Positions 35,438 to 48,152 of a stretch of 64,000 nucleotides of DNA are shown piece after piece. Under the pieces are notes generated by a model. It made no database searches and was not told the DNA's origin. It saw only the letters and a list, made by a program, of their open reading frames with translations. The stretch lies in the NCBI GenBank assembly GCA_003260075.1, contig QLIY01000150.1, positions 154,110 to 218,109 of the forward strand, in the 5' to 3' direction. How positions within the stretch are numbered: the stretch's first letter is position 1; each line of letters starts with the position of its first letter. The position numbers and the translations under genes are program-made. The DNA is from Phallusia mammillata. Its lineage: Eukaryota; Chordata; Ascidiacea; Phlebobranchia; Ascidiidae.

Positions 35438-36863
35438 ATTCTACCATGTTTGTGGGTGGCGTTTTATAATTGCATTTATCATTTCAAACATCTTACTGGA
35501 CAGGTTGATTCGTGGCACATTTTATGTACTGCGTTAAAAATGAGGATCTCATCCTACTGCGAAACTTATAGGTATAACCACCATTGTAACGTATTATTAT
35601 TAATACGCTACACGATCTCGTCGTTAACTTTGCGTAGCCGGTGTATAGGGTATATTAAAATACTTATGCACCTTTAACCATCCCAGTCCTACTAAAGCTT
35701 ATACCCAAATGTTAACAGAGTGTAAGGGAACGATAATTTGGAATGGACTTTTCGAGAATGAAAAATTTGTTTGTTTGTTTGTTTGTTATTTGTTTTTCTG
35801 TCAAACACAAATAAGCCCCTTTTTCCAACATTGGTGTTTTTTTGGTCGAATAAACCGAATAATTGGTGACGTCAGGCTAAGTCGTACGCCGTGTTTTTGC
35901 AGTTTAACTACCAGGGAATCGGAATGTTACTGTAACAGGATGGTTGTGCTGCATAGTACTTTTAGCTTTTAGGTTTAAGGTTGCTTCGGCCTTCCTTCGT
36001 AGCTGGCCAGCGAATAAATTACTGATATTTTGTCTGAGTTGGACAAAACGATAATGCTTTTTTGATACATTTTGCGCAGGTTTAATGGAAAGATTATGTA
36101 TTCGGCCTAATTGCAAGAAATTATTCGGCTGCTGAATAAACTAGACAAAACGAATTCGGTACAAGATCACTAGCTTTTAATGCCCCTCGACTGGTTTAAC
36201 AAACCTGTCACCTTTAGTAGAGTTTATAAGCAAAACACCAACCGTACTTTTTTGTGACCCCAAGTCCTAAAATGTCGGCTCGCTTGACCCTTCACCCCCA
36301 ATGGAGCTCTTCACATTTAAAGAGCCATGGCGTTTTAAACTTTGCCTAGCTTTATCTAGCCTGGTGATTGGTTTACTGCAATTATGTCGGTATGTTTTGT
36401 TTCACCAAGCAATATAAACTCTTTTTAATCACATGTGTATTAGATTTAAATTTAAAACATAGATGGATTTTACTACAGTGGCTTTCAGCAAAACATAAAC
36501 AAACTCAGCGTCAGATTACGTGATACAACGCAACTCGGAAGTTATCGCAAATGAAGCAAGTAATCTCACGATGCCATTGAAATAGGCACCGTACCTTTGA
36601 GTACTGATTCTAGTGTCCTATCATTTGACCTCATTCTTCTTCTTTGGTTAAATTAGAATAAAAATGATAAACTTTTGGTAACACACCTAACATTGGTCGA
36701 CTGCGGCATTCAATCACATCTACAATTAACGACCCAATTAAGGATTCAGTTAATTTACCTAAATTTACTAGACATTTTTCTGAATATTTGTCATTGGTTC
36801 AATTCTAAAGAGCACATTTTAATAAATTAAAATAAAAGATAAACATTATTTAATCAGAAAAAG

Positions 36864-37193
36864 GCAGTGGTTTGCACGGTGGTACTAAACACCGCATGCT
36901 ACCGCATGTTACCGCATGATAGCGCATGCTACCGCATGTGACCGCATGTTACCACGCAATAGGAAGTTGTAAAGAACTTGAATATGTTTTTACGAAAATA
37001 TTATTTTGCGGACTTTTGAAAGCGCTAACGGTTAGAGCTATTCGGGTTAGGTGAAGGTTTATAAATAAAATAACACTACAATCTGGTTTATTTTACCCTT
37101 GTTCGGCCCACATTTTACATACAATGCAGTATTTTAAGCGGAATATCATGCGGTCACATCTGGTATTTAGTACCACCCGTGTTTTGCATACTA
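36864..37193. mobile_element. possible foldback element holding a 10-bp tandem repeat
   Basis: Imperfect ~30-bp inverted ends share GGTGGTACTAAA near 36880 and its complement at 37166-37177. Inside, 36891-36950 is six tandem copies of a 10-bp unit of the form ACCGCATGNT. Another GCATG-containing word precedes the right end. No target duplication is clear. Confidence 0.55.
36891..36950. repeat. 10-bp minisatellite, six units
   Basis: The units are ACCGCATGCT, ACCGCATGTT, ACCGCATGAT, AGCGCATGCT, ACCGCATGTG and ACCGCATGTT, in exact 10-bp register. Confidence 0.95.
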
Positions 37194-37632
37194 CACTTTT
37201 AAGCTGTCACATTAGATTTTGTAGCAACCAAAACCCACATGCAAACCTAGCTTTGCTTGTACTTTTATTATCCTTTGTAAAAATGTTTAATTTGAGTTGA
37301 GTTTATTTCACATGGTGAAAGAATTTAATACCAAATGTCATATATTTGCATAAGCATGCACAAAACTGATGCATTTCAGCGATAAACTTTTGTAAGCATA
37401 ATCATAATTACTGTCATATGTTGTACAATATATGCAACACCTATACAGTAATATATATGGGACACATTAAATTCACTGAAAAAGGTTTGCAACTTCAAGT
37501 TAGTAAGTAAAAAAATTAGTAGGTGAAAGTTTTTCAGAGGAATCTTTGTTCTTAGCTTATTGCTGGTTCCAACAGTGGCAATAAAGTTCATGTTCGCCAC
37601 ATCAGAAACAAAAACAGTGTTTGTGAAATACA

Positions 37633-38217
37633 TCATTCTGATTCCTTATCCAAAAGAGCAGATCTTATTCCAGCTGCTTTAAGTTCCTCGATGAAGTCCC
37701 CGCTTTGGTGCATCTGCAACAAAATATCACACCCACCAACAAATTCACCTTTTAAGTAAATTTGTGGAATGGTGGGCCAATCTGAGTATGTTTTGATGCC
37801 TGCTCTTAAGTTCTCATCAGCAAGTACATTATGAGCATCATATTCCACTCCATGCATCCGTAAAATTTGTACAACTGCATTACTAAAACCACACTGAGGT
37901 TGATCAGGCACACCCTTCATAAACACAACTACTGCGTTATTATTCACCAAGGACTCAATATGTTCTTTGCTTCCAATGTCTGTTGAACTCTCAGTTGAAA
38001 AGTTTGAGTGCCCATTCAAATAGTATTGACAAGTTGTAGCCTTTGTTTGTCTGTTTTTGAGAAAGCAAGGTGGATTTTGTAATGGGTCTCTGAGCATGGT
38101 ACAAACAAAAATCTGTCTTTGCACTGAGTGAATGTTGTTGCGCTTTGTGCAGGATTCAAGCACTTTTTTTGCTAAAATCCGCGTCAAAGACATTATGTTC
38201 CAGTACAAAACTTTCAA
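37633..38217 (-). CDS. GLRX5: mitochondrial monothiol glutaredoxin 5
   Basis: GLRX5 carries and transfers [2Fe-2S] clusters in the mitochondrial matrix, for iron-sulfur protein assembly and haem synthesis. The single-exon frame encodes 194 residues. A ~80-residue basic, Ser/Thr-rich leader suits a mitochondrial presequence. The glutaredoxin domain spans about residues 83-190, with K101-G, the CGFS active site (C109-S112), WPTIPQ (147-152) and GGCD (161-164), all expected for glutathione and cluster binding. The end, [11 protein letters not shown], matches the vertebrate protein. The leader is longer than usual (human total 157), so the second in-frame Met (start 38193, MSLTRIL) is an equally good start. 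It is divergent from STIP1 about 900 bp away. AATAAA on the minus strand at 37302-37307 is the nearest downstream signal I see. Confidence 0.93.
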   Translation of the reverse strand: MKVLYWNIMSLTRILAKKVLESCTKRNNIHSVQRQIFVCTMLRDPLQNPPCFLKNRQTKATTCQYYLNGHSNFSTESSTDIGSKEHIESLVNNNAVVVFMKGVPDQPQCGFSNAVVQILRMHGVEYDAHNVLADENLRAGIKTYSDWPTIPQIYLKGEFVGGCDILLQMHQSGDFIEELKAAGIRSALLDKESE

Positions 38218-38813
38218 AACCTTAAATATTCAGCTATTAAAACAACAAAGACAAAAGTGACATCCGTTACAGGAACAACGTGGACAGAAATACAAAAATT
38301 GCTGGAACTTTACAAATTATGCGGCAGGTTTTCCTGCAATTATTCAGTTAAAGAAGGTCATTGTTTACTGCTTCTTAGACACACCGACAACCACGTCGTC
38401 CGGTGGTTTTGGGGAAAACACAGTTACGATTAGAAGAAAGATAAAATATGAATATCCAAAATTCCAAACAATGAAACTAACTTATTCCAAAGCTGAAAAC
38501 CAACGAAGTTACGGTTGAATGATTAACTTGTTGGTCATGCTTATTACCATTAGTAAGCAACACAAAAACCACAAAAATAAAGTTAATAGCATACAAAAAT
38601 GTGACTCAGTCTTGCTTTTAAATTTGCCGTTTATATTTTTGATATTTTTTTAGTTGTTGATAGTTTGTTTCTAAAGATAATTGAGGTCTAAAATCGAAAA
38701 TAAAAATCCAGTTTAAGATATCTCTCATTGGATTAAAGCGAAACTTCCAGAAACGCACATTGCAGAAAAACACCATTGTCATTCTGCCAGAATAAAATCG
38801 AAAAAAGGAATGC

Positions 38814-38841
38814 GGGGGGGGGGGGGGGGGGGGGGGGGGGG
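38814..38841. repeat. 28-G homopolymer tract
   Basis: This tract lies in the GLRX5-STIP1 divergent intergenic region, between GGAATGC and TAGTTTGC. No duplicated flank is seen. Confidence 0.95.
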
Positions 38842-39117
38842 TAGTTTGCATGAACGTTTAAGGAATAAAACGGTTATGATTACAAACAATATTTACTTCT
38901 TTCTTAAAAAGGAAAGTGTTTAAAGCATATAAAAATTAAACAAAGTTACAATACAGGTGATAAGAAAGCTATTTAATTTGCAGAAACAAAATTTCTACTT
39001 TCGGTATTTAAGAAATCATTCTCTACTTTCGGTATTTAAGAAGATTTTGTACCACTGTTCTTCAAAACATTGTGTGTCTACTAACTGGCTGTTTACACCA
39101 AGCGACATCCATTTGCA

Positions 39118-42100
39118 ATGGTAAGATATAGATTGCATACCTATTGATTGGTTAATTATACATGTAAAATTTATTTTTATGGTTAGAGTGAGCAACTTAA
39201 AAACCAGGGCAACCAAGCACTTAGGGATGGAAAAGTTAAAGAGGCCATTGGATATTATTCAAAGGTATTTGTTATGCATTTTTTTGTGTTCTGAGGTGAG
39301 TGAATCTTTCTAATCTGTTTTTATATTGCTGTCTTTTTACAGGCCATTGAAGCTGATTCAAAGAACCATGTCCTGTACAGTAACCGATCAGCAGCATATG
39401 CCAAAGATGAGGATTACCTGGCAGCCTTAAAAGATGCTGAAACGGTCATTGAAATCAAACAAGATTGGCCCAAAGTGAGTATTTGCCACAAGATGTTCAA
39501 CATTCATAAAATCTTTTAATGCACCTGTAATGTTTTCAACTAAAATCCTCTTTAATCTTTTGCTGTATTTTTACAATTTTAGGGTTATTCAAGAAAAGGC
39601 TCAGCCCTGGAGTTTTTAAACCGATATGAAGAAGCAAAAATGTGCTATGAGGAGGGTCTTAAACACGATCCAAATAATGAACAGTTTAAAAGTGGAATTA
39701 CCCAGTGTGAAAGTCACTTAACAGGTATATATGTTACAAACTACAGGCATGCAGGTTTATTTTGTTGGCTTGCAAAAGTCAAGCTGTTTAATGACAGAGA
39801 TAAATTTTGTTTTCACTGTTTTAAAATGTGAGGATTAAACTACACAAAATACTGCAAAATTTGCTAATGTATCGCATAATGAGACATTGTTACATGTGAT
39901 AAAGGGTTTCTGTGTCAACAAACTAGTTGTAGTAGGCCAGAAGCTAAAAGTTTGTGAATGGCTGCTACTAGCATAAAGTTGGTTTTACTATTTGATGAAA
40001 ACGGTGTATGGCCTGTATGATAAGCTAATGAATTTCAATAACCCACAACAAACAAGGTTGGAATACATGGGTTGCAACATGGTTTATGGAACTCGGAGGG
40101 GGACATGGTTTTTTAATAAACCCAAAAGGTGTTTGTCCTAAAAATAGTAAATCAAACTTAACAATATGCCACTTTGTTGAAATGCCAACTTTAGCTATGA
40201 ATGATTGGTTTTTGACCTACTTTATGTATCTTTAGGTCCTGCAGGCAGCCAACCAATGAATCCATTTAGTGACCTTAAAGGAATAACAGAGAAACTGAGA
40301 AATAACACAAAGACAAAAGACTTCTTTAAGGACCCAAGCTACTTGAGGATGTTGGAAGACCTGCATAGAGATCCCAAATGTATTTCCCAGTAAGTAGTTT
40401 AGTCACTAGCTTAGGGTTATAATATCTGAGTGGGTAAAATACCTGACAGATTTAACGAAAACAGTTTGCAAGCCAAAACATACGTTGTATGGTATGTTGT
40501 TACATTTCACAACCCACACAGTACCTTTTTGGTTTTCAAAGAATGACATTACTATCATAGAGAAAAGAAATATGTAGAAATTTGTATTTCAATAAGCTAC
40601 TGAAAAGAAGGAATTTACCAAAACTCTTAGTTTTTGGGTGATCCAGTCCTCTTAACAAGAATTTATTTGCATTCAAGACAAAAAAAACATGAAAAAGAAA
40701 AAAAAATGCATGAATAAAAAGTAAAATGTTCATTAATGCCATGTCCAGGAATTTCTGGACATCTGATAGACAAGTACTTAACCTTAGTTAATTCTATTTT
40801 GCTCAAAGAAAATGGGGGGGGGGATAAAATGTTCATTAATGCCATGTCCAGGAATTTCTGGACATCTAATAGACAAGTACTTAACCTTAGTTAATTCTAT
40901 TTTGCTCAAAGAAAATTTAGGTAGCGCACTTGCACTAAAATATCAACCCTGAACTAGCTGCACAGTTCCTTATCTCCCTAATTTACAATGGTGCAAACTT
41001 ATACCTTTTTTGATATTTTTTAGAAAACTTGGAGATCCAAGATTTCAAACCACTCTCAGTGCCATATTGGGATTTGACTTTGAAATGGCAAATGGAAGTC
41101 GTGATGAACCAATGGACACCAGCCCGGCTCCATCAAACAAACCAGAGAAAAAAGCAAAACCAGAAAAGCCAAAACTAAGCAATAATGAAGAAGCTGTAAG
41201 TGTGTCTGCAAATTTAATAGTTAAATAGTAACCTTACTAATTTGCTCTTCCAGGTAATTGACACAAGGGTTATACACAGGGTTGTCATACTGTCCTTATT
41301 TCTAAGATTTGTCCTTTTTTTAAGGGCAATGTCTTGCAAAAATTTATTGTCATTATTTGCAAGAAATATCCCAGTTTTTAATTAAGTCTAATTTTTTTTA
41401 GTTTTACCACTGCAGCGTTTAGGATTCATTTCACCTAAATATTATTTGCTTGGCAACGCATATCAATGATCTAAGAGCGGTTTGTGACATCACAGACAAA
41501 ACTATAAAATATGAATTATGCGCAAACAATTGCTTTCATTGTTAATTGTGGTGAAATAAAAAGCTTTGAACCTGCAAAAAAGAGTTTAAAGACTTAACCT
41601 CTTGAAGGTCAACGAAAAAAGCGCCTTCAACCATTAAAGAACCCAAGACTTTGGTTTGGATAGAGCCGGCCTAGAGTGTTAATAGAGTGGTGTATAGCTT
41701 GCAGTATCAAGGTCTTTTAAAGCATTTTGACATCCAAGGGCGCATGTGACCCGCGGCTTCAAGTTCAAAAATTGGCCCGGGACAAACTTTGAGTTGGAGA
41801 CCCCTGATTTATGTATATGGCAATCCTGGTTAAATAAATTGTATTTATACTAATTAATTTGCTAAAACTAAACAAAACGGTTACTTAAACTTAACATACC
41901 ATGCTATTTTTTTGTCAATTTAAGTTATCCTAAAAACCAGTTTAAGTTATCCTAAAAAATCATTTGCATCTAATTGTAGGCCTTGGAGGAAAAAGCATTG
42001 GGTAATGCTGCATACAAAATGAAAGACTTTGAAGAAGCATTAAAACATTACCAAAAGGCTTGTGAACTGGACCCCAAAAACATGACCTTCCTCACAAACA

Positions 42101-44620
42101 TCGCAGCTGTATACTTTGAGCAAAATGAAATGGAGAAATGCCGGGAAGTATGTCAGAAGGCTGTGGATGTAGGAAGGGAAAATCGTGCTGAATATGCACA
42201 AGTTGCAAAGTAAAGTCAATAAACAGTTATTATATAGCAAACTATTTGCATAGACTTTTCTTTGTTCAACCAGCAAATATGTACATGTCCTCGAGATTTC
42301 AGCTCCTATACAGCGCCTTCATCAGGGTAATGTCAGTTACAAGAGAAAGACACTGGCGCAAAGCGGCGTATGCCATGGGTAGCTGACATTACCCTGATGA
42401 AGACGTCCCACATGTGGGGCGTCAAAACGTCAGGTGACTTGTTCATTTTGCTGGATGAACAAAAAATTCAATCTAAATATGTCTGGTAACAACACACATT
42501 AAAACTATGTCCAGTTTTTTTTCATACCTTGCTGAATTTGTGGTTACACTGTTTTATGTGTATTATAGTCAATGTTTTTTTTACTGCAATGTATGCCTTT
42601 TTGCTTAGTTTAAGTTGTCTGGTAGTGAGTTCAGTTGTTTAATTGGAGAACTGTTTATATCTTTATCCTTTTTGGTAGAGCATTCGGCCGCATTGGAAAC
42701 TCTTATCTCAAAGAAAAGGATTACAAAAATGCAATTTTTTACTACAACAAATCCCTCAGTGAAAATCGAACTAAGGACACACTCACCAAGCTTCAGCAAT
42801 GCGAAAAAGCTATTGCAGATGCTGAAAGACTTGCCTACATTAATCCAGAACTTGCTCTAGAGGAAAAGGCCAAAGGGAATGAACTGTACAAAAAAGGTAG
42901 ACAGTTGTACTAAATTGGCTTTTTTGTGCCAATTTTTTTGTATGCAATGCAACTAAACACGGTTTATTGACAGAAGTGCAATAATCTAGAATCATTTGTA
43001 GTACAAACAAAATTGAACAATATTGGCAAAGTTTTTAATTTAAGAGACATTTTTTAATCCATGTTTTTGCAACAAAGGGTTTGATTTATAAGATCAGTGT
43101 ACAATTTTGAAATCTTTCTTTTGCAGGCAAATATCCAGAGGCCTTGAAATGTTATTCTGAGGCGATTAAACGGGACCCAGACAATGCAGCGTTGTACTCA
43201 AACCGTGCTGCTTGCTACATGAAACTTCTGGAGTTCCGAATCGCCCTGAAAGATTGTGATGAATGTGTGAAAAAGGATCCACAGTTTAGTAAGTATAAGG
43301 TTATGTGTGTTCAACAATGATTTTACTTCAAAGGTTTAAATCAGAAAAAAAGCTGCCTGGATTAATCAACACAAGCATTATTACAAGTGTATTTTTACCC
43401 TAAAATTGGCTTTTTAACTTAGTTATTTCATCTTAAATTGAATACAAATGAACAAAAAGGACTTAGGGAGTAAAATGCTTTGTACAGTAATATAACCAGT
43501 TCCTTAAACATAGGCATATAAATCATTTCCCTATTGCCATTATGCCACTAAAAATTATAAGTGACAAAAAATCACACTTGTGTATGCATTATTTCCCATG
43601 TTTTGGCACAGCAACCCTTTTTAAGCTCCTGTTTCCTATGACATTATCAGTTGTTGTTTCCTATTTTAAACTAAATTGTTCTGTTGCGACTTAGTTAAAG
43701 GTCATGTTAGAAGAGGTGGTGTACTAGAAGCTATGAAGGAATTTTCACGAGCAACTGATGCTTACCAGAAAGCTCTTGATATCGACCCAAACAACTCTGA
43801 AGCATCTGATGGAATGAGGCGATGCCTACATGTAAGGAAATTTTTAATATAATGATCTACACAGCTGGTCGGACTGACCTGAGAAATGATACCAAATGAG
43901 CACAAGAAGCAAGGGGTATGAGAAAAAACAGCCCATTTGAAACCATGACTGTTGCATTGCCTTTAGCTCATGGCTGAAATTTAGATCACAACTTACAAGT
44001 AAAATCTGATTTTAACTAGTCTTGTCATATACAGACGAATTTGGTTAACGACATAACCAGTTTGCAAGCTTTTTTGTACCTTTAACCTCATTGTGTATTA
44101 AGACAAGATAAGTTTTGGATCAAATGACTGCGGCGAGATTTACCATCCCCATGCAATTAAATAGATTATGTGAATAATATGCATGCCATGAACTGCAATC
44201 GTATATAGGACTACTCCATCCAAAAATGAATTGAGTTCGAGAGTTTGTTAATAGTTTGACTCTAAATCATAGCACAAGTGCTAACTCGCCGAGGAGCTAC
44301 TCTTAAACTTTTTAGTAGAACATCTGATTCAATTTTGTATCAGGGTGATTACAAGAATCGAAACAATCCGGAAGAAGTACAGAAGCGAGCGATGAATGAT
44401 CCTGAAGTGATGAGGATTATGAAAGATCCTGCCATGAAGATGATCCTAGATCAGATCCAAAATGACCCAAGAGCCTTGCAAGAGTAAGATTACCAAATTC
44501 ACAGTTAAAAAATACAGCTTAAGCTTACATAACATTTGTTTTATCAGGCATTTAAAAAATCCCGAGGTTGCCCGCAACATCCAAAAACTCCTAGACGTTG
44601 GAATTCTCTCTGTGCGCTGA
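39118..44620 (+). CDS. STIP1: stress-induced phosphoprotein 1 (Hop), Hsp70-Hsp90 co-chaperone
   Basis: Hop bridges Hsp70 and Hsp90 during client transfer. Twelve exons are in phase: 39118-39120, 39187-39264, 39343-39474, 39583-39724, 40236-40389, 41024-41195, 41980-42209, 42679-42896, 43127-43288, 43695-43831, 44344-44483 and 44548-44620. They encode 546 residues; the human protein has 543. The order is TPR1 (about 2-108; [18 protein letters not shown]), DP1 (about 130-185; [11 protein letters not shown]), a Lys/Pro linker (KKAKPEKPK), TPR2A ([20 protein letters not shown]), TPR2B ([22 protein letters not shown]) and DP2 ([13 protein letters not shown], ending [10 protein letters not shown]). 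The first coding exon is the ATG alone, directly followed by GTAAGA. Intron 4 contains no duplicate, intron 5 a G10 segment pair, and intron 7 an inverted repeat with a hammerhead-like core. Confidence 0.95.
40722..40916. repeat. tandem segment pair across G10 (40814-40823), STIP1 intron 5
   Basis: A ~92-bp segment starting TAAAATGTTCATTAATGCC occurs on both sides with essentially one G/A difference (ATCTGATAG versus ATCTAATAG). Confidence 0.92.
41740..41808. mobile_element. degenerate hAT end
   Basis: GAGTTGGAGACCCCTG (ending near 41806) matches the complement of a hAT terminus of the CAGGGGTCTCCAAC type. The upstream end and target duplication were not found. It lies in STIP1 intron 6. Confidence 0.45.
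42317..42402. repeat. 20-bp inverted repeat with hammerhead-like core
   Basis: CTTCATCAGGGTAATGTCAG (42317-42336) is exactly complemented at 42383-42402, with 46 bp between. The right arm runs on into a stem GACGTCCCAC/GTGGGGCGTC and then AAAAC. The left arm, read on the minus strand, gives CTGATGA followed after a short spacer by GAAATC. These order like hammerhead cores found in Penelope-like elements. It lies in STIP1 intron 7. Confidence 0.5.
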
Positions 44621-45037
44621 TTTACGTCATAATAGGCACCTATGACGCCAGTTATGATTTGATGACGTTTTCGATGGACAAGCGGCGGTCTGTACGACTC
44701 GCAACCTGTATTATTATTGTGTTATTGTTGCTAGTTAAGTAAAAAATTCCAGTTTGCAAAACAAGATGCTACTGTTGTGGGATCTTAATTGCCAATTTTT
44801 GTCTTTGATGTTGGTTGGATATTGAATCTACTTACATTGGTGAAAAAGCCCATTTTGAAGTGTTTCATCGCGTTCTTGTTGGCGAGCACAAGCTTTACGT
44901 GTACAAGTTGTACAAATCTTGTCAAAACTGCTGAATTAATGTTGAGGCCTCAAATCATCACCAACAGTTCCAACTCTGCCTTGTGAAATATTCTTTGCTT
45001 GTTATGGAAGACGTCAGTATAATTATTTGCTGTTCAC

Positions 45038-45043
45038 AATAAA
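45038..45043 (+). terminator. polyadenylation signal of STIP1
   Basis: AATAAA lies 418 bp past the STIP1 stop and is the first on that strand after it. Confidence 0.45.
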
Positions 45044-48000
45044 ATCACCTGACTGCTTGTGTCAGTTTGCAAACTCCTACTGGACTTGTAACTAATTCAC
45101 TCTTTCCACAAAATTAGCGTGTCCTACATCACTTCTGCAGAATTGGTAAAAAAATAGTTTCTGATTTTGTTCGGGTTATTGTTTGTGGACATTACCAACT
45201 TTTGTCTAAAGAAATTTTTTAATCAGAGACCTAACCTTCTTTAGGTAACTAGTATTTTTGGCTGGCACACTCGAAATCAAATCTAGCTTGTTCATGACTG
45301 GATATAATAAGAGCAGGGATGAAGCATAAAACTATTTCAGGTTGGCCTTTGTGGCGGGTTGGTAACTTTCAGACAGTCACATCTCACAAAAGGTTGAGGC
45401 CAGAGCTTTTTATACACTTGCCATAATTAGGAAAACTATTTGCTTTCGTTCGTTTACTTACCGGCCAATTGGAAATGACCAGCGTAAATATGTTCGGCGA
45501 GGCGAGTCAACTAACTCTTTTGTAACGCCCGCTCTGGTCACAGTGCAAAATAAACACGAAATAAGTATTGTCCAAGTCTTCAGTGCCAGGTTGGGCCCGA
45601 CACGTGAGGCAAAAGGCGCCAAACTTTAGTTTCAGTTGGGAAATTCGTTCATAAAACTACGAGGAATTTAAGCAGGTCTCGTAAAAACTCTGTTATGTAT
45701 GTTAACAGCCAATAAAAACATAAGGTTTGTGAACTTATACACGAATCGGTTACAGATGATGTGTTGCAACGTATTCTGTACTTTTTTTGCTAACAAGTAA
45801 AATTGTGTGAAAAGTTATCCTGTTAAGCACAAAGATGACGATTTTGTCCAGAAATAGAAGTTTGTAGTTACTTACACCAAGTTTAGGTCACTAAAATTGC
45901 CACACTACTGATAGACAAAGTTGCGTAGTGCATCTTGTGGTCATCAGAAAAAGGTTTTAGACTCGTTTGAAAACACTTATATAAGAACAAGGAACAGTCG
46001 ACCTGAAAAATATGTAGAAAATGGCTTAAACACGTAGGCTGCTCACACCATTATAGATTTCGTTCTAAAATCCCAGTTTTACACTATTTAGGCGTAGGAT
46101 TTCCAGGCAGTGAGGCAGAACATTCCAGCTCAAACAGAGCGTATCGCTATGTGTGACATCACAGAGAGACAATTTTGCCTAAGTTAAGATGCCGCCCTGT
46201 GCAAGACGCTTACCCAGGTAGTCTTGTGTTACCGCTAAGGCAGTTAACTCCTTCGTTTGGTTACATTTCAGCGTTTCTGCAGCCACCAGTTCCTCTTGTC
46301 AATGTACGTTAAATGAAGGCTGTAGTTTTCACTGGGGTCCGGCCGTCTGATATTAAAATGAGTTGGGTTGCTTTAGAAGTGAAATTTATCTGACAGAAGT
46401 ATGTTGTCATGTAAAAGTAAACACGCCCTGCAAATGCGATTGATTGCGAGCGGCAATGCAGTCATACCAGTCAGGCGCTTTTTGCAGCCAAACAAGCCGG
46501 CGAAAGACATTCGAAATGAAGCCAAGTCCCCTGCGGCATAATTCGCAAACAAAACTTTTGTGAAAGGGTTCGAATTTGCGTGTATACGCCATGCAGTAGA
46601 ACTGTTTTTACAAAGCAATGGTTTGGTAGATTTACAGTTAGTTGGTTATGAAAGATTTCAGATGGGCCACCCAGTTGTTTGTGCATTTAACTTAACGCGT
46701 GGCGTTGCCGAAAAGATAGCAATCGGTTGTTGACTGTGCTGGAATCGTTTAATCCGGTGGTTCCAGCTTTTTTAGCACTTCATTTTGACGCCCAGTAACT
46801 CGGTTCCTCTTTGCGTACTTGTCAATTGGTTTGAAAAAAATGACTGTTTGCTTTGCAATATATTTCTATTTCACGTGTTTAACTTATTAACGAAGTTTTT
46901 GGCAAATTTTAGGATAAGTATGATCTTTTTCTATGTTACTTTTTATTTTAAACATGAGTTTTGTTTTCCACATAAAACGCAAGGCTGACTTTAAAATTGA
47001 CTTTACATGCTAGAGTAGCCAAGGATGCGAACTTTCGTTTCATATTAAGGACAGTTGGTGTAACAGCACTCAAAGAACGGTTGTAAATGTGGAATTTTTG
47101 GTAAACTATTCTTTGCATCCATAAATCGAATCTTAATGGCGATTTGGCCTTTTGTCGTCTAGTTGTAAAGTCCAGATGACAACATTGAGTTGTAAAGTGA
47201 AGTTATTTTATATGCTGCGACAAATTCACGAGCAAATTGTGGCATTGAAAAGGGTGGAACGTTTTTTATCTACGAATTCGCAGAGGTTGATAGTCATCAA
47301 ATAAAATGTTAACGTTTACGTTTTCTTACAAACTCTAAAATGCGTTTTAAATGTGACGAGTATAATACTAAATATCTAATTTGAGGTATTGGTAGGCCTA
47401 CCTATTAAGAAGCGACAGCAATAACAGACTGACTGAACTGCCTAGCGATGCTTCACAAATTTCAAATGCCGAGTGGTACAGCCCTTTATCAGACCAGAAT
47501 ATACCTAAGGGTGCCAATGTCTTTTTTTATTTGACCTGGTATATTTATGTCGGGCAATTTTCCACTTACATTGCATATCGCACGAAAAACACAGCCAGTT
47601 TGTAATGCAACGTCATTGCAGATTTTAACGATAATCTTTTGGTAATCTGAGATTGTGTCGAAGTGCATGATGCGTAGCGAAGTTCTATCTATCTTGCGTA
47701 TCAGCTAAACCACCAAGTCTCAATAATAAACAAAGCACTGAGGCAGCCAGCTGACAAGACCAGATTTAGGCAGTTGTGTTAATTTTTCTGTTGTGTAAGG
47801 CTGGAAATGTATTTCTGTTTTTGGCGTTTTTGTAGCATTTGTTTGTATTTATAAAGTTAGCTAAAATGGATTAGTAAAGAACAACTTTTTTTATTATTTG
47901 GTAACGATTTTACCGCATTACAACAACGTTAGACTAAAGTTATTACGATTGCAAGTTTTTGAAGTCAAAAAGTTTATCCAAAAGATGCGGCTAAACGTTT

Positions 48001-48152
48001 AAAGCTACGAAACAGTTACTTGTACATGTAGTTCAACCTACTATTGAGCCGTTTGCTTTCCACAGGACCGGTCTGGCTATTAATAGTAGACTGACTGACA
48101 CCGTTGTGACAAAAATATCTGCTGACGTCACCCGTTTTATGTGCAGTCAAGC
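45044..48152. other. intergenic region, no gene seen
   Basis: The region between STIP1 and the transglutaminase gene shows no exon-like frame or repeat that I can support. Three overlapping minus-strand open frames at 46373-46686 have no recognisable motif or splice context. Confidence 0.5.

Larger units (their letters stand above)
29858..37632. other. gene-poor intergenic region with repeats
   Basis: No coding exon was found in 7.8 kb. It contains a segment pair at 30540-30677, a hAT element at 31712-32021, a 63-G tract at 32878-32940, a foldback element at 35244-35437 and a 10-bp tandem repeat at 36891-36950. Open frames over the G tract encode only Gly or Pro runs. Confidence 0.55.

Noticed and set aside
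36891-36950. CRISPR-like array
   Set aside because: The units are contiguous 10-mers without spacers, in a eukaryotic genome. It is a minisatellite.
46373-46686. Three overlapping minus-strand open frames
   Set aside because: They overlap each other in different phases, and none has a known motif or exon boundaries.
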